Shown here: positions 1-9,340 of the stretch, piece after piece
Layout of the letters: every line of letters begins with the position of its first letter
How positions within the stretch are numbered: the first letter of the stretch is position 1
Assembly: GCA_025201365.1 (NCBI GenBank)
Contig: JAIXMF010000213.1
Span: 1 to 23,251, forward strand
Reading direction: 5' to 3'
Source of the DNA: Syncephalis plumigaleata
Lineage: Eukaryota > Zoopagomycota > Zoopagomycetes > Zoopagales > Piptocephalidaceae
Length of the DNA stretch: 23,251 nucleotides
Notes under the pieces: generated by a model
What the model was told of the DNA's origin: nothing
What the model saw: the letters and a program-made list of their open reading frames with translations, nothing else
Database searches by the model: none
Made by a program: the position numbers and the translations under genes

Positions 1-93
1 AAAGTGGCTAATAAACCGGTCAAGGCAATACGCCACCACCATCCCGAGGTGAATAGCCACCATGTTCGCCCGAAACACTGCGTGGTCATTCGC

Positions 94-1554
94 CTACTCT
101 TGCTTCCATCGCCACCATGGATCTGGTTGTACTATACGTAGCTCGCTCTCTTGTAATGAATCGTAATGCAGTGATCGGAAATGTCGTTGTTGCTGCTGTT
201 GTCGAGAATGACGTACAGCATCAATCATCGATGGTGTATGAGTGGCTTGTGCGGCCAATGCTGCTTGATAACTCACTTGATTCAAGTGAGATGTATCCAT
301 ACGGAACATGGCCACTACAGGACGATGGTCCGATTGATGGAAATCGAAACATGCGTCATACCATAGCGTGGCAATGATCGTGGACGCCGTCTCACCGCCG
401 TAAACATAATAGAATATACGATCACACCAGGAGGGCGTACGCTGCGTAAGCGCGTACTGATCGCTATTTAGTGTAAACTTATAGGTAGGAGCGAATTTGC
501 ATTCTGGCTCGTTGAAACGTGTCAATACATGTCGTCTATCTTGTCGGCGTGCCACGGTTAATTGGTCACATGTATGACGCAAATGCGATATTGTTTCGAC
601 ATCATTAGTTATAGGGAACGAGCTGGATGCTTCGTGTAGAACGGCTGATTTTACACGTTCCGCCACATCATACGACCATGCTACGTTGTCATGTATTGCT
701 CCACCCTGCGGTGTAACTCGATAGTTCAAATCGCCCATTAGAAACACGATGGGTAAATCGAGTATACGCACTGTTGTAGTGATTGCTGTATGAGACACAT
801 CATTTGGTACAAGTGGTTGTTCTTCTTGCTGTTCTTGCTGTTCTTGTTGTTCACTATTACCTTCATTAACATCAAATAGTAATCGTTCCATGATCATTTG
901 TAATTCTTGATGTCGTCGTTCCAATTGATCAGCATGCGCCATAAGATGTACATTAATAAATGCCATTTCAATGGACGTTGTCGTCATTGTTGTCTCATTA
1001 TCCTCTTCCTTCTCTTCTTCGCATTCTCGTTGCTCCTCGAATGTTGTATGATTATTTACGTCAGACTGCCATGCTAAACGACAATAAACGCCAACAGCAC
1101 CTTTGTTGCCAGCCCATGCTATACCGCAACCAACGTCATTGACACTTGTTGCCGACACGACAAATGGTGCTCCTCGTCGTGCGTACACGAGTAGCGCCAT
1201 ACCAACTAGTGTATGTACGGCTATTTGTTCATAACGTTCATATTCCTCTGAACGAGTATTGTCACTACTGAATTGCCTCCGCTTCCCCTCCTTTTCATGA
1301 TTACTAGCATCTGCTGTTGCCCAGTTATTCAAGGTATGACGTATAGCCTTATCACACTGGTATAGTACAGATTCGGGAGTTGTTATAAAAGCGTCCGGAT
1401 AAGGAGCAAACTCTTGGAATGCTACTGCTACCAAGTCAGGTAGCACCGTGGAATTCTCCAGTCGATTGCCTAACCATCGAGTAATATCATTTGGAATAGG
1501 CTGTTGGTGCAAGTTGTAAGTACCAGTAAGTATGTAAAGCGGTGACAATGTCAT
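94..1554 (-). CDS. Inositol polyphosphate / phosphoinositide 5-phosphatase (compact IPPc protein), C-terminus possibly incomplete
   Basis: Encodes 486 residues that are almost entirely a 5-phosphatase (IPPc, DNase I-like fold) domain, which removes the 5-phosphate from inositol phosphates or phosphoinositides. The family motifs are all present: GTYN at 11-14, FQEF with the metal-binding Glu48, NKGAVGV, INVHL, GDLNYR at 274-279, PSWCDR with W376-R379, and SDHRP at 408-412. An acidic and Gln-rich insertion interrupts the middle. The first ATG in frame is at 1554-1552; the frame is open slightly further upstream but only with TTG codons. After the catalytic core the protein runs through a Gln run and ends PDPWWRWKQE. 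The TAG stop overlaps a GTAGGC donor-like sequence, and TTTATTAG lies 90 nt on, so an intron at 8-97 and a further exon beyond the left edge are plausible. Fungal relatives of this compact type can be tail-anchored (known for yeast Inp54), which would fit a missing C-terminal segment. It is divergent to the 5-phosphatase gene at 3570. The family call is very secure; the substrate and true end are not. Confidence 0.93.
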   Translation of the reverse strand: MTLSPLYILTGTYNLHQQPIPNDITRWLGNRLENSTVLPDLVAVAFQEFAPYPDAFITTPESVLYQCDKAIRHTLNNWATADASNHEKEGKRRQFSSDNTRSEEYERYEQIAVHTLVGMALLVYARRGAPFVVSATSVNDVGCGIAWAGNKGAVGVYCRLAWQSDVNNHTTFEEQRECEEEKEEDNETTMTTTSIEMAFINVHLMAHADQLERRHQELQMIMERLLFDVNEGNSEQQEQQEQQEEQPLVPNDVSHTAITTTVRILDLPIVFLMGDLNYRVTPQGGAIHDNVAWSYDVAERVKSAVLHEASSSFPITNDVETISHLRHTCDQLTVARRQDRRHVLTRFNEPECKFAPTYKFTLNSDQYALTQRTPSWCDRIFYYVYGGETASTIIATLWYDACFDFHQSDHRPVVAMFRMDTSHLNQVSYQAALAAQATHTPSMIDAVRHSRQQQQQRHFRSLHYDSLQESELRIVQPDPWWRWKQE

Positions 1555-2749
1555 TTTATGGAACAACAATACAATAAGGAATGAAACGGAGAAGAGAGAA
1601 ATATGTCATATTTAGTATCGTGATTATTTTGTAATTAATATCAAATTAATTGGATGGAAAAACACTGTATATAATGTGGGACTATAACCCGGTCGCCGTT
1701 GGAATACAGATAAATACCTGGGTAAAAGCTGATAAGCTAGTGGCGCTCCGCTACTTAAGCTTTGGTATAAATACCAGTACACATTATTATGAATAAAAGA
1801 ATCATCGTTCGAGTTATCATATCGTTTTATTGTCTAGTGTTATTGCGAGTGCAAGAGGTTGTTGAGAGTTCAACAGCGAGATACTATACGTGAGCGAAGC
1901 TATGTCGAGCACTACCCAGAATAATACACCCGGGACCGGAGAGACTCCACTCCCCATGACACGAGTCAACCAACCCGTACCTCAATAAAACATCTTTGGA
2001 AGTAGTAGGTAACTTGCCTATTTTCCTTTCTAATGTTTAGTTTCCTGTATCTGTCTAAAGTATACTACAATAATAATCGTGCTTTAGTTTTTTAATGTCT
2101 CATAAAAGTGAAATCATGTTTATTACTGTTATCTTAAATGATGATTATTAACATGTATTGTACTGTCTAATATCTGTGTTTATTCGAGTATGTATCGTGA
2201 ATACGGCAATGTAGGCTTCGTATCATTTAATACCATTGGTATCTTTGCTGTAATGGTATAATACCGCCTATAGCTCAGCAACAAATAGGTAAAAGTGACA
2301 AAGGATGGTGATATAATGTTGAGCATTGCTAATAAGTGTACTAGTAGGATTCAGTATGTGTTATGCAAATCTATGAGCAATTGGAGAAGCTGTTGGTAGA
2401 GTTAACTGCATGCTTTGCTACTTGTGTCTAATGCATTAATGATTTACTTGCGAAAAGTGTTTATTGATTAATGTGAATAAAGCTAACAATGCTCAATGTT
2501 AATCAATAGAGATGTTGATAAAATCCATTCTTAGACAGCTGGATAACCATTGCCATTTTTGATAGAAGGACTGAAGAGAGGATTGCATGATTGCCGTACG
2601 GCGTTTAGCGTATATGATGTCTTTAAGTATGGATTGCCATATATAAAAGATGGTTGTGTGATCAGTTGGCTTGTCGCCATATATACTCGCCATTCGTGTA
2701 CGGTTGTGGAATTATTAATAAAATGTTAACAAAACGATTAATAAGAGGT

Positions 2750-2779
2750 TACTAATGAAGGCATTAACCGTCATTAGTA
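2750..2779. repeat. Perfect inverted repeat (9-bp stem, 12-nt loop)
   Basis: TACTAATGA at 2750-2758 is mirrored by TCATTAGTA at 2771-2779, a perfect 9-bp stem around a 12-nt loop in the intergenic region. It could be a hairpin, a binding-site pair or the end of a small decayed element. No function is assignable from the sequence. Confidence 0.6.
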
Positions 2780-3130
2780 GGCTTGTTCATGCTTCCATTA
2801 GCAATTTCTCCTTAGCTATTCGTCAACATTATATTAGCAAGTTGTTAGTTTTTTCTTCTCTCATGATTCCATGTTTCCGCCGCAAGTGGCAATGCTTATG
2901 CTACAAGTTAAACATATATTATTGTATATATAAAATTGGTAAAAATAGCCATGCCATCCACGTTACTTGAGTAGATAAATACATCAGCATGCACTGCCCT
3001 GGCATGTGTTCATCCTTATCCATTTACACAGCGCACACACGATCTTTATATTCCGCTTCTTAGCAGCTTAAACTGTTGCTTTTATTCATCTCTTACTTAG
3101 TAATTCCTTACTGCATTATCACGTCTCTGG

Positions 3131-3155
3131 CTCTCTCTCTCTCTCTGTCTCTCTC
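3131..3155. repeat. CT microsatellite
   Basis: An uninterrupted (CT)8 run at 3131-3146 continues imperfectly to about 3155. It lies in the pyrimidine-rich stretch some 420 bp before the start codon of the WD40/5-phosphatase gene, and may be part of its promoter or 5' leader. Confidence 0.85.
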
Positions 3156-3384
3156 CCTGTTCTACTCTATATATACTCGTTAATTAGTTGTTGATACGCT
3201 TTTTCCCCCGTTCGACTAGGGTGATTCTTCTACTTCTTACTTCCTGCTTCACGTTTACTGAACTCATCAGTGTATCCCTTTTTTCGCTTCTATCCAAGTA
3301 TCGCGCTATTCCATACATGTTGAATTACTTTTATTCATCATACTAGCGCGCATTAAACAACATTAAACACGTATATTACTAGTC

Positions 3385-3415
3385 AAGAAAGAAAGAAAGA
3401 AAGAACGAAAGAAAG
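3385..3415. repeat. GAAA tetranucleotide repeat
   Basis: About seven GAAA units, one changed to GAAC, form a polypurine tract about 155-185 bp before the ATG of the downstream plus-strand gene. It switches abruptly from the pyrimidine-rich sequence just upstream. Confidence 0.85.
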
Positions 3416-3569
3416 GACGGGCAAACGAATAGACTAGTAGAATACTGGCTATTTTCATAAGAATTCGTACTAGAGCCTATTGTACCTGCGAATTCAACTA
3501 CTACTACGACAACTACTACGGCGACTACTACTTATTTACTACTGGTATATTGAGCGTATCCATTTCACT

Positions 3570-6500
3570 ATGACAATGGATAAAGCTGGTGAGCATAATC
3601 CATTTGAGGATGAACAAGCTATTGTTTCTGATAGCGATGAAGAAGTACAAGGAGGCGTAGCAACTAGATCAAATATCACTCAGAATAGCAATCATAGTGC
3701 CACGTCTATTAAAGAGGAGCTAGCGGCGGTACCTTCAATTCGTGATCGTATAAAGCAGTTTGGCTTCGCGCAATCGACAGGAGAAACGAGTTCAGGAAAT
3801 ATGCGCGATGTCGTTTCAAAGATTACAGCCGCTACCCATGCAAATGCATTGGCCGATACAGCAAGTACGGACAAGCATCCTAGTGATCAAGTAACCGCTA
3901 TCCTTACTAATCATGTTACACCGTCGAAATCTATGGGAGCAACGCCTATTAAGAATCTAACGAGTGTATGGGAGCAAAAGACCTTGTCAGGTGTGGAAGA
4001 TACGGATAATCAGGTAGGAAGATTAATTTATTAATTGAGTAGCCATTATATGTTGTCATTAATATTTACGAATATACATTATTTATTAGCGTACCACCTA
4101 CAATAATCATCATCATAATAACAGTCATTCATCGTCTTTGACAATGCCACATCAAGTACGACTACCACCGCAATCACGTACTCCTTCACCATCTTTGCCG
4201 TCAAATACGATATACACGTCGACACCGCCATTGCGACATCATGCGTTGGGCGAGACATCAACCGGTGGGAGAAGCATCGTCAATGGTAATGGTGCTGCAC
4301 GATACAATCCATTAGCAGAGCCAACGACTAGGAAAGCAACTAGACAACCATCTGAGGACGATCCATTCTCTGATGTTCATGCTGCGCTTCATGCACGTAA
4401 AATGAATAATGATGTTGATCATCAATCGCATGCTACTGGTAACATCACTACTAGCGGCATTATTACAACGACAATTCAAGTGGCCTCACCCGTATCAAGT
4501 CCATCCATTGGTGGTAATATCAATCAGTTACGCGGTGTATTTACGACGGAAAACAAGGAGACATCATCTAGATCCGCCAGTTCCATACTCTCGTCATCAA
4601 GATCTCATAAACAAGCGGATCTACTTAGTGTATCCAGTTCTGCCATAAACTATAGTAATGGTAGTGCGAGTGGTACGAGTGGCACACCAACAACATCCAC
4701 TACTACCAATACAAGAACCGTGGCATCATTCTCCCGACCATTCTCACATTCCATTGCCGATCCCGAGGTGCCGCCAGTCTTACCGCGGAAACCCAGCATT
4801 AAGCGTAGTTCCACCTATTCGTCGACACTTCCATCGACGAGTAAACTATCGGCATCACCGCCTAGTAAGAGCGGTATGTCCAATTCGATGCCACCGCCGT
4901 TGCTACCACGTCCCCCTACTCGTCCTATTATGCCATCGGCTGGTGTACGCGCTCCACCTTCTGCCGCGCATTCCATTTGTAGCGACAATAGTATTGCCAT
5001 CAATGATGCGGCAGATATTGTTACGGTAGCGATGACACGAGACGAGCAAGCCGGTAAAATATCGCGCATCGAGTTGAACGACTTTCCTCAACCGGATGCA
5101 AGATTCCCTAGTCGTCGACCACCGGTGTTCCGCGATCTTGAAAGTGAACTCAAACATATCGGACCTGCTCGATGCTTCGCCATGAGTACACGACACGTTA
5201 TCACGGCGGCCAATGCACTAAGGGTATGGGACGTGGTTATGGGCACGCCAGTATCCATGGCGAGTAGAGGCAACGAGATACGCGTCGATGCTTGTTGTTT
5301 CTTACCACCGCGTTTACCGAGCGAAGAAAGCCAATGGATATGGTGTGCGTTGAAGACGGGTGAACTATGGGAGGTAGAAGCGGAAACCGGCGTCATTACA
5401 GATCAACGAACCGGTGCTCATACATGCTCGGTAACGCATATGCTACGTGCTCGTGCGCATCTATGGACACTCGATGAAAGTGGCCGTCTACAATGCTGGT
5501 ATCAGCAAGGTGATACCGGACGACTATCGTTGAAGGGACAGCCCACCCTACGTCGTGTGGCCGCCAAAGTGGTAGCAGCCATTGTAGTAGCCAGTGAGCA
5601 ATTATGGCTAAGTACAGGCAAGACCATTGAAGTATACCTTCCCTTGGCACGTAGCGACAATCAATCGAAACACAATGGTAACACTAATGATGAGCATGAC
5701 ATTGAGCAACAACAACAACATCAGCATCATCAGCATCATCAGCACCAATCAATCGGTCTAGGTAGTCAGACTCGTGTAAGCTATGAGGCGACTGGATCTA
5801 TATCGGGATTGCCAATTGCTACACTACAAGTAGATGCCAATGTCGGTGATATCACTTGTATGTCGGTGGACAACTCGGTGAAACGGGTATTTACAGGACA
5901 CGCCGACGGTCACGTCACTATATGGTGTTCGAGAACGCATCAACGATTACAGGTGTACAAGGCGTCACTCTATGCGATTACCGCGTTGGCCAGTCCAGGT
6001 CAACAGCAACACTTATGGGCCGCCTTTCAAACCGGCAAGATATGCGTTTATGACACGTCGCGCAAACCATGGGCAGTGATCAAAGATTGGCAAGCGCACG
6101 ATAAGGCAGTTCAAGCCATTACCGTGGATAATGCCTCGCTAGCCCTACTCGGACGACTGCAAGTGGCCAGTTTAGATATCGAAGGATGTGTACGTATATG
6201 GGACGGACTACTATGCGACGATTTCATAGGTAAGTAGTTTCCTAACGTTTATTACAATGTGAGCTGATTCATTCATTCATTCATTCAATTAGATGCACAT
6301 ATCACGTTGAAGCAGAATGAATTCTGTAATTATCGTGATATCAACGTACTTATTTGTTCATGGAATTGTGATGCGCGTAAACCGAAATCACTCTTGTCGA
6401 ACTCGTTAAATGCGCAATTCCTTAAAGAATGGTTGACCGCGTCACCGGTTACTCCCGATATTATTGTGGTTGGCTTCCAGGAGATTATAGATTTGGAATC

Positions 6501-7804
6501 GAAAAAGACAACTGCCAGTAAGTATTCATACATCGGTGTCTATATTGTTGTTGTTATTATTATTATCATCGATTAATGCGTTGATTCGCTTATCGCAATC
6601 GGTAGAATCGTTGTTGAAATCGAAAAAGAAGGCGCAAACCGAGGAGGCATCACGTCGATATGGTTTATGGCGATCTCGTCTAGTGGTCGCTGTTCAAGAG
6701 GCACACCCCAATGAAACCTACTCCCTACTCAAGAGCGAGCATCTAGTCGGTCTATTCTCGTGTATGTTTGTACGGCGTACCATTTATGATTCGGTGGCAG
6801 GCGTAACCGCCAGTATGGTGAAGACTGGATTTGGCGGACGATACGGTAACAAAGTAAGTGATGTAATATAGTGGTTGTATCACGCCTTTTATCCATCAAT
6901 TCATTTATCTACTATCAACGAACAGCTTACTTACCCTTTCTCTACTGTATAGGGCGGCATTGCTATGCGACTAGTCATTAATGATTCATCGGTTTGCTTC
7001 GTCAATTGCCATTTGGCAGCGGGACAAAAGGAAGTCAGTCAACGTAACACGGACGCTGCTAAAGTGTTAAGGGAATGCGAGCTTGAACCATTGACGTCAC
7101 GTCCGTTGGCGTTCGTTTGCGGTGGCGATGGATTAAAGATGACGGATCACGAGTTCTGCTTCTTTAGCGGTGATCTAAACTATCGTATCGATCTACCGCG
7201 TACACAGGTCGAATCACTTATAGCCGATCGTGATTGGACTCAACTCATGGAACACGATCAATTGTGCCAGCAACGTGCTCGTAACCGACAGCATCCATTG
7301 CGTAGTTTTAGCGAGCTACCATTGGATTTTATACCGACGTACAAGTATAATCGCGGCGAGGAAGTGTTTGATACATCGGAGAAGATGCGTATTCCTGCTT
7401 GGTGCGATCGTATACTACATAGATATGGTGGTAGGCCAGGTCCTATTCTACCTGATACATCGACATCGCCCGTCGACAGCAATGGTACGGACGCTACATC
7501 ACCACGTATACAGCAAATGAGCTATCGACGTCACGAATGTCTAGTATCCGATCATCGTCCGATTAGCGCGTCCTTCCAAATATCGGCACGCCATATCAAT
7601 AAGGAGAAGCGTAGTCGTGTAGAACGTACCGTAGCCGATATTCACCTGGCGAACATACGATCACAGGCGCAGGAAGCCATGGTCGACTGGCTAGTGAATA
7701 TGGGCTACGCACCAGCAGATGCGATGAACGCCTTACGTCGCGAACACTGGGATATTCATGCGGCAGCTAACTTTCTACAAGAAGCTCGTTTACGTGGATT
7801 CTAA
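3570..7804 (+). CDS. WD40 - inositol 5-phosphatase - UBA multidomain protein
   Basis: Five exons (3570-4013, 4090-6229, 6293-6517, 6606-6853, 6953-7804) join in frame to 1302 residues; introns of 76, 63, 88 and 99 nt have GTAGG or GTAAGT donors and TAG acceptors. The N-terminal ~480 residues are Ser/Thr/Pro-rich and probably disordered, with an NPF motif at 10-12 in an acidic setting, a DPF, and proline-rich stretches. Residues ~480-861 are WD40-like (repeated GHADGHVTIW, GCVRIWDG-type blades) with a His/Gln insertion. Residues ~870-1230 are a complete 5-phosphatase: SWNCDARKP, FQEI, GRYGNKGG across the exon 4/5 join, VNCHLAAG, GDLNYR 1092-1097, PAWCDR 1167-1172, SDHRP 1218-1222. Residues ~1260-1299 match a UBA domain (NMGYAPADAMNALRR then a second helix). 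NPF binds EH domains and DPF-type motifs bind clathrin adaptors, so a role in endocytic phosphoinositide turnover is inferred. WD40 plus 5-phosphatase is known in plants and fungi; the terminal UBA is less familiar. The ATG at 3570 is the first in frame; 3576 is an alternative. Confidence 0.93.
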
Positions 7805-8477
7805 AATACTATCATTCCTTATTGGTGATAGTTTAGCTATTATTATTATTATTATTATTTGTTATTATTATTACTATGTAATATTTATAAATAGAGAAAA
7901 GAAAGCATAGCTTTTTAACATTCATACAATTGTGCAAAAGTTGAAGACTAACAATGTTAACTGGTTGGAAAATCCTGTATTATTAGAATTGGTCTTATAG
8001 CACATGTTAATATCATATAGCATTGTTTAGTATAATTTCAAGCACTTTATTAAGTAGTATATAGTAGCAATTACAAATAGGTATTCTTATATAATGTGTA
8101 TAGCTTATTCTGCTTCATTCGCGCACACGTCGTTGTGCTCGTCCGCAGTCATATTGTTACGATAACTGTATAGATGTGCCTATATCTCATGATAAATCAC
8201 GACACTTGTAAAATGTCAGCAGTTCTTACCTGACCAGATCACGACAACATCAGTTGATCTCGGCTATGACGACAACATTCGCCGTCATTCTGTAAATCTA
8301 TTAATACTACAAATCAGCCGAGTAGTCATAAGAGAATCTTGTGATTCTATATTGCTATTACTATTATATTTCTACTTATCTAATTATTATTATAAATACT
8401 TCACCATTATCTTGTAAATAAAGAAGTAACGAATTAACTATCAATCTCTCTCTGTGTCTACTTGTGTTTTAAAGTGT
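7805..8477. other. Convergent intergenic region
   Basis: AT-rich sequence between the convergent ends of the 5-phosphatase and zinc-finger genes. It begins with an ATT-repeat stretch that probably belongs to the 3' UTR. Near its right end are a TATAAATA box at about 8391-8398, an AATAAA at 8417-8422 and a CT-rich run, an arrangement reminiscent of a decayed LTR. I see no gene. Confidence 0.55.
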
Positions 8478-9323
8478 TTATTTAAATTGTCTTACTTTCT
8501 CTCTATCGTTAGCTACAACGTTAACAATATAATCAATTGATTCCATGTTAGCGGATGTATCAATTTCGTCAGCAACTTTGGTATTAGTATTACCAACATC
8601 ATGTTGAGGATCAGCATTTGGTGTTGATTGCAAGAGCATAACCTTGGTACTTATTTTGCTCAATATAGATGACCATAACAATGGCTGAGCAGTAGGATCT
8701 AAATACGCATACTGATACATATATTGTTTACAATATGCTACCTTACGCTTTACTGCTTGCTTGTTAAGATACTCGTCGAGCTTCTCATTAAAAACCCTGC
8801 AGTCTTGCATAAATTTCGCTTGTTGTCTGCTACTCATTCGCGTAACAGTTGAAACTGAAGATCCTGGTCTTTCACAAGACCATAAAGGCTCTAACACCTT
8901 ATCGATATTATCCTCCGTAACTCGCATATCCATTAGTCGAAAGCCAAGCAGCCACTCAATCCAGTTGCGTTCATCCGTTTTAATGTTCATCACCTGTATA
9001 AGTGAGCTGCTGGCAGCGCGTAATTGGTCGAGAACTTGATCGGCGGTAAGTGAGGGTTCTTTTGTAATCTTCTTCGATACAGAATTTACTAGTCGTCGGT
9101 GAGCTTGCTTTTGTAATCTTACTGGCGTGTGATTGCCGTAGCTTTCCCGCGCTTGCGCATTGCGCAGTTGCCGAGGATCAGTAATTTCTAAATGTTTACG
9201 TCGAATGCGACCAGGTTTACCTTTTGGTTTATTGTGTTTCGCACGTTGATGGGATAGAAGTGAGGAGCGAGCTTTATATGTTGCTCCACATCCAATGAAA
9301 TCACACACGTGGCTAGCGCTCAT
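8478..9323 (-). CDS. Small C2H2 zinc-finger protein, function unknown
   Basis: A 281-residue single-exon protein. A classical C2H2 finger opens it: Cys7-x4-Cys12-x12-His25-x4-His30, followed by a basic patch rich in Lys/Arg (about 31-50) that could be a nuclear localisation signal or contact DNA. The rest is mostly helical-looking, with no domain I recognise, and a polar C-terminus. A single finger plus basic tail suggests a nucleic-acid-binding or regulatory protein, but a role is not assignable. The frame is open a few codons upstream only through a TTG; the first ATG is at 9323-9321. The 5' flank (9324-9340) plus the start codon is identical to that of the acyltransferase gene at 12318. 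It could be a domesticated transposon-derived protein, since such finger-plus-helix proteins often are; that is speculation. Confidence 0.8.
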   Translation of the reverse strand: MSASHVCDFIGCGATYKARSSLLSHQRAKHNKPKGKPGRIRRKHLEITDPRQLRNAQARESYGNHTPVRLQKQAHRRLVNSVSKKITKEPSLTADQVLDQLRAASSSLIQVMNIKTDERNWIEWLLGFRLMDMRVTEDNIDKVLEPLWSCERPGSSVSTVTRMSSRQQAKFMQDCRVFNEKLDEYLNKQAVKRKVAYCKQYMYQYAYLDPTAQPLLWSSILSKISTKVMLLQSTPNADPQHDVGNTNTKVADEIDTSANMESIDYIVNVVANDREKVRQFK

Positions 9324-9340
9324 GTTAAACAAATCAAAGA
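9320..9340 (-). promoter_or_regulatory. 21-nt start-codon leader motif, copy 1
   Basis: On the minus strand the 20 bases TCTTTGATTTGTTTAACATG, plus one further A, end in the start codon of the zinc-finger gene. The same 21 bases occur at 12315-12335 over the start of the acyltransferase gene; beyond them the two flanks differ. Translation-start, promoter-initiator or splice-related roles are all possible. No third copy was seen in this window. Confidence 0.55.

Larger units (their letters stand above)
1555..3569. other. Divergent intergenic region between two 5-phosphatase genes
   Basis: About 2 kb separates the starts of the two divergently transcribed phosphatase genes, so both promoters should lie here. 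I see no convincing gene. The part nearest the right-hand gene (about 3000-3370) is pyrimidine-rich on the coding strand, followed by a GAAA tract. A TATAAATA box at about 1766-1773, followed by AATAAA-like sequences, sits in a stretch that could be an old solo LTR (see findings). A 64-codon minus-strand ORF at 2499-2693 starts with ATG, but I could not recognise it and did not call it. Confidence 0.6.

Noticed and set aside
1660-1700. tRNA-like B box (GGTTATAGTCC on the minus strand)
   Set aside because: There is no matching A box, acceptor stem or cloverleaf, and the box departs from the consensus.
2499-2693. 64-codon minus-strand ORF with an ATG start
   Set aside because: Its composition is protein-like but it is short, unrecognised and without splice or homology support; kept only as a remark.
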